Shown one piece after another: positions 1-9,008 of a DNA stretch of 64,000 nt (position 1 is its first letter; each line of letters begins with the position of its first letter). Origin of the DNA: Caulobacter sp. BP25. Its GTDB lineage: Bacteria; Pseudomonadota; Alphaproteobacteria; Caulobacterales; Caulobacteraceae. The stretch is from contig NZ_PEGH01000017.1 in assembly GCF_002737755.1 (NCBI RefSeq), positions 310,001 through 374,000 of the forward strand, written 5' to 3'. Both the position numbers and the translations under genes were made by a program. Under the pieces are notes generated by a model. It did not search any database, had not been told where the DNA came from, and saw only the letters and a list, made by a program, of their open reading frames with translations.

Positions 1-287
1 CCGCCCGCGAGCGCCATGGCTCACGGACGGAATCCCCCACCTGCGGCTGAGGGGCGGGGCGGCAGTGATTAACCGCCGTCCTCAGCCACCGGTACGGCTT
101 GCGTATTGCCTATATCCTTCAGGACGGCGGACAAGCCTGAAGGACCGTCGCCGAGGCGGGTGGCGATCATGTCCCTCTAGCTGGACACTAGCAGGGGGCA
201 CGGGCGGGGCCGACGGCGCGGTGTCTCATTTTGTTTACATGGCGTCTCAATCTCGCGAAGCAGCGTTCAGCGAACCGACACGAAAAA
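1..287. other. Non-coding stretch, no gene recognised
   Basis: I see no convincing gene here. The open frames that cross it continue antisense through the Wza-like gene and have no family resemblance. The right edge is a terminator for that minus-strand gene. The left edge of the window cuts whatever lies beyond. Confidence 0.5.
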
Positions 288-311
288 GGCGTGGCGGTCG
301 CCCGCCACGCC
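283..311 (-). terminator. Intrinsic terminator of the Wza-like gene
   Basis: A perfect 10-bp stem (288-297 with 302-311) closes a 4-base loop. Read on the minus strand it is followed at once by five T (283-287). It lies 27 bases past the stop codon at 338. Confidence 0.85.
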
Positions 312-337
312 CCATTTTCAACGTCGCTCAGCAAAGA

Positions 338-934
338 TCAGAAGAAGCGCTCACCGATACGGATGGTGTCGCCCGGCGCCACGACGATCGACGGCGTCAG
401 TTCGCTCTTGTTTTCCGTCGTCTCGCCGTTGTGCTTGATCCAGACGTTTTTCTTGTCGGCGCGGTAGGTGAAACCGCCAGCAGTCGCCACCGCGTTGAGG
501 ACCGTCAGGCCCGAGGTATACGGATAGGTGCCAGGCTTCTCGACTTCGCCCAGGATGTAGAACGGCCGGAAGGTCAGGACCTCGGCGCTGACACGCGGAT
601 CCTTCAAATAGCCATCGCTGAGCGCCCGTTGAACGGCCTGCTGGAATTGGCCAACGGTCATGCCGCCCGCCTTGATTTCGCCGATCAGCGGCAATGACAT
701 CAGGCCGCTGCCGGTCACGAAGAACTCGCCGGAAAGCGAAGGCTCCCCATAAACCGTGACCCGGACCTTATCCGCAGGCCCGAGCAGGTAATCCATGGAC
801 TGCGCTGGCGCGACGCCGGGCGCGCTTGGAGAAACGACCTGGGCATGTGCGATGCCGGTCATGGCGCCGAACGTCATGAACACCGCCAGCGCCAACATGG
901 AGAGGGCGCGAGAGAGTTTCGGAACACCGATCAT
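338..934 (-). CDS. Wza-like polysaccharide export protein (Poly_export/SLBB)
   Basis: Periplasmic/outer-membrane exporter expected to pass a capsule or exopolysaccharide strand across the outer membrane. The 198-aa product starts with a signal peptide ending near GIAHAQ and has no lipobox cysteine. It then has a polysaccharide-export domain (DYLLGPADKVRVTVYGE onward, about residues 50-130) and an SLBB-type domain (YILGEVEKPGTYPY onward, about 130-195). It is short compared with E. coli Wza and lacks the C-terminal membrane helix, as seen in other alphaproteobacterial members. I chose the ATG at 934, preceded by AAGGTGAG, over an in-frame ATG at 985. It lies downstream of the kinase, polymerase and barrel genes on the same strand, so a joint export pathway is inferred. 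Confidence 0.85.
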   Translation of the reverse strand: MIGVPKLSRALSMLALAVFMTFGAMTGIAHAQVVSPSAPGVAPAQSMDYLLGPADKVRVTVYGEPSLSGEFFVTGSGLMSLPLIGEIKAGGMTVGQFQQAVQRALSDGYLKDPRVSAEVLTFRPFYILGEVEKPGTYPYTSGLTVLNAVATAGGFTYRADKKNVWIKHNGETTENKSELTPSIVVAPGDTIRIGERFF

Positions 935-1020
935 TGCGAAGCTTCTCACCTTGAGACTTACAAGACGTAGAGATTGGAATTGCACATTGCACGTGACCGC
1001 CTGATGAACAAGGCGAAGCC

Positions 1021-1809
1021 TCAGGTCGGGCGCGCTTTACTGAACTGGATGATCTGAGGCGCACCGCCGTCAAGTCTTACAGACGTGAGCACGCCAGTCG
1101 CATAGGCGCCAGTATCGACGTTGATCCGTCCGCGTCCGATGAAAACCTCCTCCACCGGCGTATGGCCATGCACGATCGTGGCGTCCAGGCCGTGAGGGTT
1201 GTCCAGGAATTCATTGCGGATCCAAAGCAGATCGGCGGGGACCTGGCGCTCCAAGGGCAGGCCTGGGCGCACGCCGGCATGGACAAAGACGTGATCGCCG
1301 TAAACGACCATCAGCTCAAGCTGGCGAAGAAAAGCCTCGTGCGACGGCGGAAACGCCTCCCGGAACGCCAGACGGGTCTGCTCCCAGACCTCGGGCTCCG
1401 CCCGCCCCACGGGTCGCTGCACGCCGTAAGAGGCCATGGTCTCGCCGCCGCCGTATTCCACCCAAGATGGGCCGGCCATCGGGTCGTCCAAGAAGTGCAG
1501 CAACGTCTCCTCGTGGTTACCCATGAGGGCCCGCAATTCGAAACGCCCTTCGGCCGATTGTTGACGCAAATCGATCAATCGGTCGATCACGGCCGCCGAA
1601 TGCGGCCCCCTGTCAATGTAATCGCCCAGCATGATCAAGACCGGTCGATCGTCGCGGCCCAGCGCGCGGAAATCCGCCGTCATACGCTCGACCAGACCGT
1701 CCAGAAGATCGAGCCGACCATGCACGTCCCCCACGGCATAGAGCAGCCGTCCATCAGTGGACGCGGCGCGCTGAAGGGACTGCTTTGGTCGAAAAAGAGA
1801 CTTGAACAT
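1021..1809 (-). CDS. Calcineurin-like Ser/Thr protein phosphatase family protein
   Basis: Predicted metal-dependent phosphoesterase of the PPP/bacterial Ser/Thr phosphatase type, 262 aa, cytoplasmic. Metal-binding motifs appear in order: GDVHGR, GDYIDRGPHS, GNHE, then HAG and HGHTPVEE. The start at the ATG of MFKSLFRPKQ (1809) keeps the usual short N-terminus; the frame is open to 1926 but that extension looks non-native. The gene sits between the polymerase and the Wza-like exporter on the same strand. A role in dephosphorylating the polysaccharide kinase is possible but only inferred. Substrate unknown. Confidence 0.8.
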   Translation of the reverse strand: MFKSLFRPKQSLQRAASTDGRLLYAVGDVHGRLDLLDGLVERMTADFRALGRDDRPVLIMLGDYIDRGPHSAAVIDRLIDLRQQSAEGRFELRALMGNHEETLLHFLDDPMAGPSWVEYGGGETMASYGVQRPVGRAEPEVWEQTRLAFREAFPPSHEAFLRQLELMVVYGDHVFVHAGVRPGLPLERQVPADLLWIRNEFLDNPHGLDATIVHGHTPVEEVFIGRGRINVDTGAYATGVLTSVRLDGGAPQIIQFSKARPT

Positions 1810-1926
1810 CGAGCTCGCCAGGTCGGCGACAGGCGCCGTGAGGATCGTCCAATTTTGCCTCAGGCGGACGCCAAGTTCAACGGCGCGCGAGCCGGTTAAC
1901 CCTGAATTTAGCAAACCAGTTCGCAA

Positions 1927-2066
1927 TGAATTTACCTAATATATATGGGCTCGGTTAGAATTAATATCAAGATTACCATTATATTACATCTCTATTATAC
2001 CATCTAAATTCAGCTCAAATTTGCGCCCGGAATGAATATTGACCCCACGAACACAGCGGGGTCAGC
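1927..2066. promoter_or_regulatory. AT-rich divergent promoter region with a hairpin at the +strand start
   Basis: About 100 bases (1927-2030) are strikingly AT-rich for this genome, with TA-rich runs such as TAATATATAT. They lie between the divergent phosphatase and cysteine-peptidase genes, so promoters for both are expected here. At 2040-2064 a 7-bp inverted repeat (TGACCCC / GGGGTCA) ends just before the ATG at 2067. Its right arm contains the only G-rich ribosome-binding candidate, so the site could be hidden when folded. The regulatory role is inferred. Confidence 0.4.
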
Positions 2067-2885
2067 ATGTTCAACACGCGCAACATTGTTATCGGACTAC
2101 TAAGCGCTTCGGCTCTCTCGGCTGGGGTCAATGCTCATGCCGGTTCAATGCCCTTCATGCCGCGCGGCGGGGGCGTCGGTGCGCCCATGGGTTTCGCAGA
2201 GCTTTGCCGGCGCGATGTCGCGACCTGCGGCCTGCCGTCCAGCCAGCTGGCGTTAATGGGTCTTGCCCCGCCGTCGAAGCCCGCGCCGACTTCGTCGGTC
2301 GGCGTGAACGCGCCTCACCCGTTCCAGGACGAGCAGGCAACATCCCCGAGCGCCGAGCAGCGTCCCCCCATGGCTGAAGTGCCGGGCGCTGCGACGCCTG
2401 TTGCTCTGATAGAACCTACGACCAGGGATCAGGACGCCAGCGTGGTCGAAACCGAGAATGCTTCCATTTCAGCCATTCTGGCCTGGATGGGGCGCGGCGA
2501 GCGGGAACAACTGAAGGTTCTCAACCAGATCAACCAAGCAGTTAACCGCGAGGTCAAGAAGGCAAGCGACCTGGATCTCTATGGCCAGCCCGAGTATTGG
2601 TCGTTGCCGCGTCAGATCAATGGCAAGCTTTACGGCGACTGCGAGGATTACGCCCTTGAGAAGCGCCGCCAACTGGTGGCCGCTGGCGTGCCTGCAAGCG
2701 CTCTGTCTCTGGCGGTGGCGGTCACCGCACGCGGCGAGAGCCACGCAGTTCTGATGGTTTCCCTGAAGAGCGGCGATTGGGTTCTAGATAACCTCACGCC
2801 TTGGGCGACTCCGTGGGAAGACCTCAACTACCGTTGGGTTCAACGCCAGGTCCCCGGCACGGCGCTATGGACGAGCTTAGCCTAG
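2067..2885 (+). CDS. Transglutaminase-like cysteine peptidase (BTLCP/DUF920 family)
   Basis: 272-aa exported protein with an N-terminal signal peptide (MFNTRNIVIGLL... to about AHAG), a Pro-rich linker, and a C-terminal bacterial transglutaminase-like cysteine peptidase domain from about residue 135. The catalytic Cys is in GDCEDYALEKR, the His in ESHAVLMV and the Asp in VLDNLTPW. The family includes LapG, a periplasmic protease that releases adhesins from the surface. It is the only plus-strand gene inside the polysaccharide block and has its own AT-rich promoter region. No LapA- or LapD-like partner is seen in the window, so the target is unknown. Confidence 0.8.
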   Translation: MFNTRNIVIGLLSASALSAGVNAHAGSMPFMPRGGGVGAPMGFAELCRRDVATCGLPSSQLALMGLAPPSKPAPTSSVGVNAPHPFQDEQATSPSAEQRPPMAEVPGAATPVALIEPTTRDQDASVVETENASISAILAWMGRGEREQLKVLNQINQAVNREVKKASDLDLYGQPEYWSLPRQINGKLYGDCEDYALEKRRQLVAAGVPASALSLAVAVTARGESHAVLMVSLKSGDWVLDNLTPWATPWEDLNYRWVQRQVPGTALWTSLA

Positions 2886-2913
2886 ACACCGCGCGGACAC
2901 AGCGCCTCAAGAA

Positions 2914-2938
2914 GCCCCGGATCAGGATCCGGGGCTTT
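2914..2938 (+). terminator. Intrinsic terminator after the cysteine peptidase gene
   Basis: A 9-bp GC-rich stem (2914-2922 with 2927-2935) with loop CAGG is followed by TTTTC, 28 bases after the stop codon. Confidence 0.85.
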
Positions 2939-2991
2939 TCTCATTTCCATCTCACGCAGTCCGCGAAAAGACAGGAACATCTGGAAAGCAG

Positions 2992-3022
2992 AACGCCCGC
3001 CCCGACAAGCGGAGCGGGCGTT
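2992..3022 (-). terminator. Hairpin downstream of the 50-aa membrane peptide gene
   Basis: A 9-bp inverted repeat (AACGCCCGC / GCGGGCGTT, 2992-3000 with 3014-3022) lies 43 bases past the stop of the minus-strand small gene. There is only a weak T-rich stretch after it on that strand, so its terminator role is tentative. Confidence 0.4.
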
Positions 3023-3064
3023 GATGCTATAAGATTGCCCTTCAGGCCAAACGACTGTTGGACA

Positions 3065-3217
3065 CTAGAAGAGTTGCGACACGCCCAGCGCCAAAAGACC
3101 CCATAGGCCGATCGACGCCAGCGCCGCAAAACCCAGGCCCGTCAGTGGCGCCAAGCGACGATCGTGTGCCGGCAAAGGCATGTCCACCGGGGAGAAAGAG
3201 ATTTCGGCGTCGACCAT
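3065..3217 (-). CDS. Small predicted membrane protein, 50 aa
   Basis: Not assigned to a family. The translation begins MVDAEISFSPVDMPLPAHD and continues into one hydrophobic segment (LTGLGFAALASIGLWGLLAL, about residues 27-46), ending VSQLF. An AGGAG sits 9 bases before the ATG. The acidic N-terminus and single helix suggest an inner-membrane micro-protein. The 268 bases upstream (3218-3485) hold no other gene I can support and probably contain its promoter. It lies inside the polysaccharide block, but a link is only inferred. Confidence 0.65.
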   Translation of the reverse strand: MVDAEISFSPVDMPLPAHDRRLAPLTGLGFAALASIGLWGLLALGVSQLF

Positions 3218-3485
3218 CGACTACAACTCCTGCTTGTCGAAGGTGTACCGTGACGACTGTAATAGGCCGTGAAAAATCAGGGTTTATCTCGATTAAACAT
3301 ATTCGCCGGACGCAAAGACGCCTTGTGGATTGTGGGCGCGACAACTGGCGGTGACATGGACCCTGCAATCGGCGAGATCTCGTTGGGCAATGTCGGCCTC
3401 ACCCCAGTCGCCACAGCTACATGGCGGCGACTTGCCCCCGAGCCTCTAGCGAGAGCTCGTAGCGCCTCCAACCATGCAAAAGCGC

Positions 3486-5405
3486 CTATTGAACAGCTTT
3501 CGCCTGCTGAAGCTTAGCCCGCTCGGCCACGATCAGGAACGCCAGACCGATCCGGCCCGCAGGATCTCGGATACTGTTCGCCAGCGCGGTCAGGCGTTTA
3601 GGTCCGCCGCCCCGGCCGAACTCAACACGGGCCTGGTACATGACCTGTTGGCGGACGGCGGGGGTCAGGGCTCCCCAATGCTCGTAAGCGAGGCGCGTAC
3701 GGCTCAGGAAGAGGCTTGTCTGGAGCGGCGCCACCGAGAGCGAATGATCGAGCGCGATATTGGCCGCCGCCACGTCGCCACGTTGAAACTGGACAGCCGC
3801 GAGCCTCAGCCACGCGCCGCCCGAGGCTGGCCGCATCGCCAACTCCCGCTGAGCGCGAGCCAACATCTGTTTCTGGGCGGCGGGGTCCTTGGTTTCACGC
3901 GCTAGACCCTTCTCGACACTCGCCGCCAAGACATCCGCAGACGCCGTCGGGATCCAAGCCATGTCGCCGCCAAAACGCGAGACCGCTAAGGGTGCGCTGA
4001 ATAGAACAGACCCGGCGAGAACAACCCCGGCGAACGCGAAGCCCCCCCACTTCATGGTCGCTGGCGCCCGGCGCGACGGCGGCACGGCCGTGACGGCGCC
4101 AAGACCGACTGCGAACAGAGCCTGAAGGGCCGGTACTTGGGCCGCGAAGTCCGAGAGGCCGTGCAACAAGACCAGAAGGCCCGCCGCTACGGTGGCGCGC
4201 GCCATCGCTCCTGACGTGCCAGGCTTAAGGCCCTCTTGGACCGCGCGCCAAAGCGCGGCCAGCACCCAGACCCCCATCAAGGCGGCGGCGATGATCCCGC
4301 CCTCCTCAAGCCACTGAAGATAAAGGTTATGCGTCGCTCGTACGTCATAAAGGACGTTCAGCGTCTCGCTGGTCGTGATCAGTTGATTGACGGTTGGAAA
4401 CGAGCCGAGGCCGAAACCGAACCACGGCGAGCCAAGAAACGCCTGCCAGTGCGCATCGAAGATGATCTGGCGCGAAGCCATGTCGTTTTCGAGGTTCTCT
4501 AGCCGGGCGGCCGCCAGATCGGCGCTCCGCATGGCCACGCCGACGACCACGAGCAGCGCCGCAGCGCCGCCGATGATCGCCATGGCTCTGACCTTTCGCC
4601 CTTGAGCCAGGACTTGCCAGGTCAGCAGAACCGCCAAGGCGATCACGCTGGAGAATAGGCCCGCGCGGGAGGCTGTCATCGTCAGGGCGACCGCGAACAC
4701 GCCAGCCGCGCCCAAGGCCAAACTCGCATCCAGGCCTAGCCGCTCCAGACGAAGTGTTCCCCCGGCTCTCTGGATCGCTTGCGAGAAGAACGCCAAAGCA
4801 AACACCAGGCCAATGCCCATCAGCGTGGCCGCGCTATTGGGACTCAGCAAAGTCGCCGCCAGCCGCCCGCCCCTTCGCAGCGTGACATTATCAACTATGG
4901 CCAGGGCGGCGAATGCGCCCAGGGCCAGTAGAAGCCACCAGATCAAAGCGCGGCGACGAGTTTCAGACGCACCGATAATCCAGGCCGCGTTGAAGAGGCA
5001 CGCCAGCCCGAGTAGCCGTAGTAGGTTCAGGATAAGGGCGGACCGGTCCACGGTGATAGAGCCGCCGCCTTGACCGATATAGGCCCAGACAGGATGGGGC
5101 CCACCGGGACCAAAGGGCGTTAAGGGCCAGGCCGCTCCGATCAGAACGGCCAGGAACAGAAGGCCAGGCCACGGGGAGGTCAGGATGTTGGGAACGCGCC
5201 GGGCCCAGCCACATGTCGCCAGCAGCACGAGAAGAAAGAGCGCCTGCAGAGCTCCGAACACGGCGGCGACCGCCACGTCGCTGGCGCCGAAAGCCGCGAT
5301 CTCGGCCATGACCAAAGCAACGAGGGCGCCGATCGCGACGCCCTCGGAACCTTGCAGTTTTCGGGTTCTAGCGGCGCCGGGCGACGGCGAGACGCCCGGC
5401 TTCAT
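3486..5405 (-). CDS. O-antigen ligase/polymerase-like integral membrane protein (Wzy_C)
   Basis: About 639 aa with roughly ten or more membrane helices and the Wzy_C/O-antigen-ligase signature. This includes MTASRAGLFSS and the periplasmic-loop region with RATHNLYLQWLEEGG. It would polymerise or ligate lipid-linked repeat units on the periplasmic side. The last 130 or so residues are soluble and TPR-like (repeats around GAWLRLAAVQFQRGD). Translation probably starts at the ATG at 5405, one base past the stop of the kinase gene, which suggests coupling. An in-frame ATG at 5417 overlaps that stop and is an alternative. Confidence 0.8.
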   Translation of the reverse strand: MKPGVSPSPGAARTRKLQGSEGVAIGALVALVMAEIAAFGASDVAVAAVFGALQALFLLVLLATCGWARRVPNILTSPWPGLLFLAVLIGAAWPLTPFGPGGPHPVWAYIGQGGGSITVDRSALILNLLRLLGLACLFNAAWIIGASETRRRALIWWLLLALGAFAALAIVDNVTLRRGGRLAATLLSPNSAATLMGIGLVFALAFFSQAIQRAGGTLRLERLGLDASLALGAAGVFAVALTMTASRAGLFSSVIALAVLLTWQVLAQGRKVRAMAIIGGAAALLVVVGVAMRSADLAAARLENLENDMASRQIIFDAHWQAFLGSPWFGFGLGSFPTVNQLITTSETLNVLYDVRATHNLYLQWLEEGGIIAAALMGVWVLAALWRAVQEGLKPGTSGAMARATVAAGLLVLLHGLSDFAAQVPALQALFAVGLGAVTAVPPSRRAPATMKWGGFAFAGVVLAGSVLFSAPLAVSRFGGDMAWIPTASADVLAASVEKGLARETKDPAAQKQMLARAQRELAMRPASGGAWLRLAAVQFQRGDVAAANIALDHSLSVAPLQTSLFLSRTRLAYEHWGALTPAVRQQVMYQARVEFGRGGGPKRLTALANSIRDPAGRIGLAFLIVAERAKLQQAKAVQ

Positions 5406-5406
5406 T

Positions 5407-7626
5407 TTAGTCCGCATAATACTTTCGATAGTTGGCGTAATAGTAATAAGAGTCGCCGTAGCCGTAGCGAGACTGGGCCTTGAGGTCCATCTGGGTAAGG
5501 GCGACACCGGCGATAAACGCCCGCGTTCCCTGAAGAAGCGCCAGCGCCGATTGGACCGCCTTCACAGGCGTCTTCTTCCACCGGACCAGCATGACCACAG
5601 CGTCGGTATGCGGCGCGAGGATGCGGGTGTCAGCGATCGCCAGAAGCGGCGCCGTATCCAGCAGCACGATCTCATACCGGCTACGAAGCTCCTGCAGCAG
5701 ACGGTGCATCGCCGCCGAGCCCAACACATCGCGCGGCGTGTAGGACGTCTTCGCAAGCGGCAGGATATGCGCGCCGCTCTCGTCGTCGACCAAGGCCTGC
5801 TCCAGGGTCGCAACGCCGTTCAGCACCTCCAACAGGCCCACCTTCGCCGGCTCCTTGAGGAACTGACTGATGGCGCTCTGACGCAGATCACAGTCGACGA
5901 CAATGACCTTTGCGCCGGACGTCGCCAGCGTTCGAGCCAGCGAGAAGGTGGTGGTCGTTTTGCCTTCGCCCGGCAGGGACGATGTCACGGCGATCACCTT
6001 CACCGTTTCCCCAACCTTGGAGAACAGGATCGACGCCCGCAACTTCCGGAGGCTTTCAGCGAAGCTCGAAAGCGGCTTGGCCAACAGGTACTCCGGTGGC
6101 GTCACACCCCGCAGGGTCTTGGCGTCATCCACCGTCGTGTCCAGAGACGGAACCGCTCCCAGATAGGGCAGGCCCAGACGACGCTCGACCTCGTCCTCGG
6201 TGAACAGACCGGCCATCAGGATTTCGGCGAGAACGATCGAGGCGACGCCCGCGCCCAAGGCCAGAACCAGGCCAAGGGCAAGGTTCAAGGACGGCTTGGG
6301 ATAGCTGGCGCGCGTCGGGATCTTGGCCGGCGACACGACGCGGGCGTCAGCCTGCTCGATGCCTTCCTGCGTGGTCGTCTGCTTGAAGCGCGAGAGCAGC
6401 GTCTCGTACAGCGTCTTGACCGACTGGGACTTGCGCTCCAGTTCCGCCAGACCAATCGTGGCGCGATTGTTACCAGCCAGCGTACCCTTGGATTGCGAAA
6501 CGCTGGAGGCGACCGAGCCCGTCCGCTGACGCGCGACCTGAGCTTGAGCTTCCAGGTTCGAGATGATCCGACGGATTTCGGCTTGGATTTGAGTGTCGAT
6601 GTCGGCGAGCTCGCGCTTGGCCTTCAGCAGATCAGGATGGCGGTCGCCGTACCGACCGCTGAGATCGGCCACTTGCGCGCTTTTTTCCGACCGCTGCTTG
6701 CGTAGCTGTTGGACAACCGGCGAATTGAGAGATTCGCCAACATCCTCGCCAGTGCTCCCGCGAGCCAACTGCTGGCGCGCAATCGACAGGCGAGCATCGG
6801 TTTCGGCCTGGGCTGCGCGGCTAAGCGCCAGTTGCTGGTTCAGCCCCGAGATTTCCTGCTCCGTAAGGGTCGCCCCCTCGGCGCTCAGCAGGTTGTTCGC
6901 GATCTTGTACTGCTGAACAGCGGCGTCAGCCTGCGCGACTTGGTCGCGGAGCTCGCCCACCCGTGTATCCAGCCATTCATTGGCCTTCTGGGTAGCGTCG
7001 AACTTAGCTTCAAGCTGTTCCGTCAGATAAAGATTGGCGAAGGCGTTCGCCAAATCCGCCGCGCGACGAGGATCGGTGTGCGTATACTCAATCGAGATCA
7101 GATACGTCAGGCCCGCCCGCCGCACCTTCAAACCACCAAGCACACTGTCAACGATCCGCTCGCGACGACGCTGTATCTCCACCGGATCGGTCACCGTCAC
7201 CGGGGCGGCCGCCTTCTTGAGCGAAGAGAACCAAGCCGTCGCCCCCTTAGCCTGAGGCAGGTAAGGGTTGAAGTAAGGGTCTTCTTCGAGCTTCAGGTCC
7301 TTTACGACCCGCGCGGCCAGCGAGCGGGACTTGAGGACCTCAACCTCGGTGTCGACGACAGCCGAGTCCGCCGGCAGACCAGAGAGCACCGCGCTCATGT
7401 CGGTGACCTGCTCCTTGCGGACATCCAGCATCACTTGGGCGATCGCCGTGTAACGCGGAGTCTGCTGCAGGGTGAACAGAACGACCGCGGCGAAAACCAC
7501 GACGCCCACTGCCGCGAACAGGCGGAATCGCCGCCTGAAAGTCGCGATCACGATGTTCAGATCAAAAGACAACGCTCCGGTGTCCTTCACCGGAGCGTTC
7601 GAAGTTTCATAACCGGAGCCGTCCAT
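5407..7626 (-). CDS. Wzc-like polysaccharide co-polymerase with BY-kinase domain
   Basis: 739-aa inner-membrane tyrosine autokinase that sets chain length and couples polymerisation to export. In order: Wzz domain with a first membrane helix near residues 35-57, long coiled-coil region (about 190-420), second helix near 455-480, then a cytoplasmic BY-kinase. The kinase has Walker A in SSLPGEGKTTTTFS, Walker A' in VIVVDCDLRQS and Walker B in VLLDTAPLLAIAD. The C-terminus is a tyrosine cluster (YGYGDSYYYYANYRKYYAD), the usual autophosphorylation tail. The ATG at 7626 has GAGAG about 6 bases upstream; a GTG at 7632 is too close to that site. Confidence 0.9.
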   Translation of the reverse strand: MDGSGYETSNAPVKDTGALSFDLNIVIATFRRRFRLFAAVGVVVFAAVVLFTLQQTPRYTAIAQVMLDVRKEQVTDMSAVLSGLPADSAVVDTEVEVLKSRSLAARVVKDLKLEEDPYFNPYLPQAKGATAWFSSLKKAAAPVTVTDPVEIQRRRERIVDSVLGGLKVRRAGLTYLISIEYTHTDPRRAADLANAFANLYLTEQLEAKFDATQKANEWLDTRVGELRDQVAQADAAVQQYKIANNLLSAEGATLTEQEISGLNQQLALSRAAQAETDARLSIARQQLARGSTGEDVGESLNSPVVQQLRKQRSEKSAQVADLSGRYGDRHPDLLKAKRELADIDTQIQAEIRRIISNLEAQAQVARQRTGSVASSVSQSKGTLAGNNRATIGLAELERKSQSVKTLYETLLSRFKQTTTQEGIEQADARVVSPAKIPTRASYPKPSLNLALGLVLALGAGVASIVLAEILMAGLFTEDEVERRLGLPYLGAVPSLDTTVDDAKTLRGVTPPEYLLAKPLSSFAESLRKLRASILFSKVGETVKVIAVTSSLPGEGKTTTTFSLARTLATSGAKVIVVDCDLRQSAISQFLKEPAKVGLLEVLNGVATLEQALVDDESGAHILPLAKTSYTPRDVLGSAAMHRLLQELRSRYEIVLLDTAPLLAIADTRILAPHTDAVVMLVRWKKTPVKAVQSALALLQGTRAFIAGVALTQMDLKAQSRYGYGDSYYYYANYRKYYAD

Positions 7627-7674
7627 AACCACTCTCAGTAATCGGCATTGATTGCCGTTTCGTGGACGTTTTTC

Positions 7675-8937
7675 TTAGAACTGAAGCGCGACGGACGCGA
7701 TCAGCTTGTTGTCCTTGAACGAAGCGCCAGCCTGGGCGCCCGACGAGTCCTGCTTGAGGTAGTTATAGGTCAGGAACAGGCCCACGCGGCGATTCAACAG
7801 GTAGGTCGCCGTCGCCGAGAAGTTGTCGCGCTTGTCGTCGCGATCAACGCCCTTGTAGTTGTCCTTGCCGTGCGAGTAGGCCGCAGACACCAAGACGTTA
7901 CGCATCAGCTCGTGGTCAATCGACGCGCCGATGTTGTTCGAGATGTAACCCTGCGAATCCGCAGCCGTAGATTCCTCGATCGTCCGTGAGCCATTGACGC
8001 CAACTGTCGTCAGCTGGGTCGGGAACCATTCCACGCGCCCAACGGCATTGAGGCCGTCGATCTCGCCAAAGTTATCATAGGTCTGCTTCATGTAGCCGAC
8101 CTGCACGTCACCGCGCACCAGCTCTGAGACGTCGAAGTTGGCGCCAACGCCAACGACATAACCGTCGGACGAGCGGTCAGAGGCGACGACATTGGTGTCG
8201 TAGTCCTTCTTGTTACCCGTCGCCGACAGATAGACAGCGGTATCCGGGCCGACAGCGTACTCGGCCTTACCGCCGTAGTAGAGCTCATTGCGGTCACGGA
8301 AGTCCTGATCGACAGTATCGGTACCGTCGCTCTGCGGAACATCCTTGTAGTTGAAGTCCTTGTCTTCGACGCGGCCGGTGACGCGAAGACGATTGAACTC
8401 CTTGGTCAGAACGATCGAGCCTTGGTTAAGATCATACTTCACCGGCTTGCCCGCCGCCGTGGGTGCATCGGGCGAGGTGCGCGGCTCAACCAAGTTTTGG
8501 GTTTGGGCCGAGCCGGTGATGTTAGAACCGCGCGCGATGTCCAACCGGCCATTCGCGGAGACCGTATACTCTTCCGCGTCTTCGGAACCGTTGTTCGAAT
8601 AACGAATGAGATTACCGCCGGCGAACAGACCCAGCGCGTGACGCGACCAGTCCGAACGAACCGCCAACTCTGGCTTCACGCGCCAGATGGTGTCGTCGTC
8701 CTTGCCCGTCACTTCAGCGTAAATGTTGTCATTGTATTCGGCATCGACCGTGATCCGCGGATAAAGCGTGAAGCCGCCAGCCTTTTGCCCCGCCGCCTCA
8801 TAGTCCGGGCGCGGGCGCTGACGAACGCTGACGTTCTTATCGCGCTTGAAGTTAGAGCCGAGATCTTGAGCCTGGACGGCCTGAGGCACAGTCAAGGCGA
8901 TGCAGGCCATGGCGGCCGAGCACATTAGGAGTCGCAT
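7675..8937 (-). CDS. Outer-membrane beta-barrel protein of the polysaccharide locus
   Basis: 420 aa. The ATG at 8937 gives a clean signal peptide (MRLLMCSAAMACIALT to AVQAQ) and has GGTGGGGA upstream. The mature part has alternating, Asp/Asn/Tyr-rich amphipathic strands and ends with IASVALQF, a typical C-terminal beta-signal with terminal Phe. It resembles the BBP2-type barrels found in exopolysaccharide clusters, where they are proposed outer-membrane secretion or anchoring components. Position directly upstream of the kinase gene (48 bases) supports one transcription unit. Confidence 0.75.
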   Translation of the reverse strand: MRLLMCSAAMACIALTVPQAVQAQDLGSNFKRDKNVSVRQRPRPDYEAAGQKAGGFTLYPRITVDAEYNDNIYAEVTGKDDDTIWRVKPELAVRSDWSRHALGLFAGGNLIRYSNNGSEDAEEYTVSANGRLDIARGSNITGSAQTQNLVEPRTSPDAPTAAGKPVKYDLNQGSIVLTKEFNRLRVTGRVEDKDFNYKDVPQSDGTDTVDQDFRDRNELYYGGKAEYAVGPDTAVYLSATGNKKDYDTNVVASDRSSDGYVVGVGANFDVSELVRGDVQVGYMKQTYDNFGEIDGLNAVGRVEWFPTQLTTVGVNGSRTIEESTAADSQGYISNNIGASIDHELMRNVLVSAAYSHGKDNYKGVDRDDKRDNFSATATYLLNRRVGLFLTYNYLKQDSSGAQAGASFKDNKLIASVALQF

Positions 8938-9008
8938 GTTTATCCCCACCAGAAGGTGGCGGCCGACGCACGTCGTGACGCGCCGGTCCGCCTCGAGACT
9001 ATAGTTGT

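Noticed and set aside
2992..3022. Hairpin as part of a CRISPR or repeat family
   Set aside because: It occurs once; no spaced repeats were seen anywhere in the window.
3269..3517. 82-codon plus-strand frame before the polymerase gene end
   Set aside because: No ribosome-binding site or family, overlaps the end of the polymerase gene on the other strand.
5185..6705. 506-codon plus-strand open frame across the polymerase and kinase genes
   Set aside because: It is antisense to two well-supported genes, is Arg/Gln-rich with no domain, and reflects high GC.
8946..8959. CCACC/GGTGG inverted repeat before the barrel gene as an operator
   Set aside because: The short arms overlap the ribosome-binding site; likely chance in GC-rich sequence.
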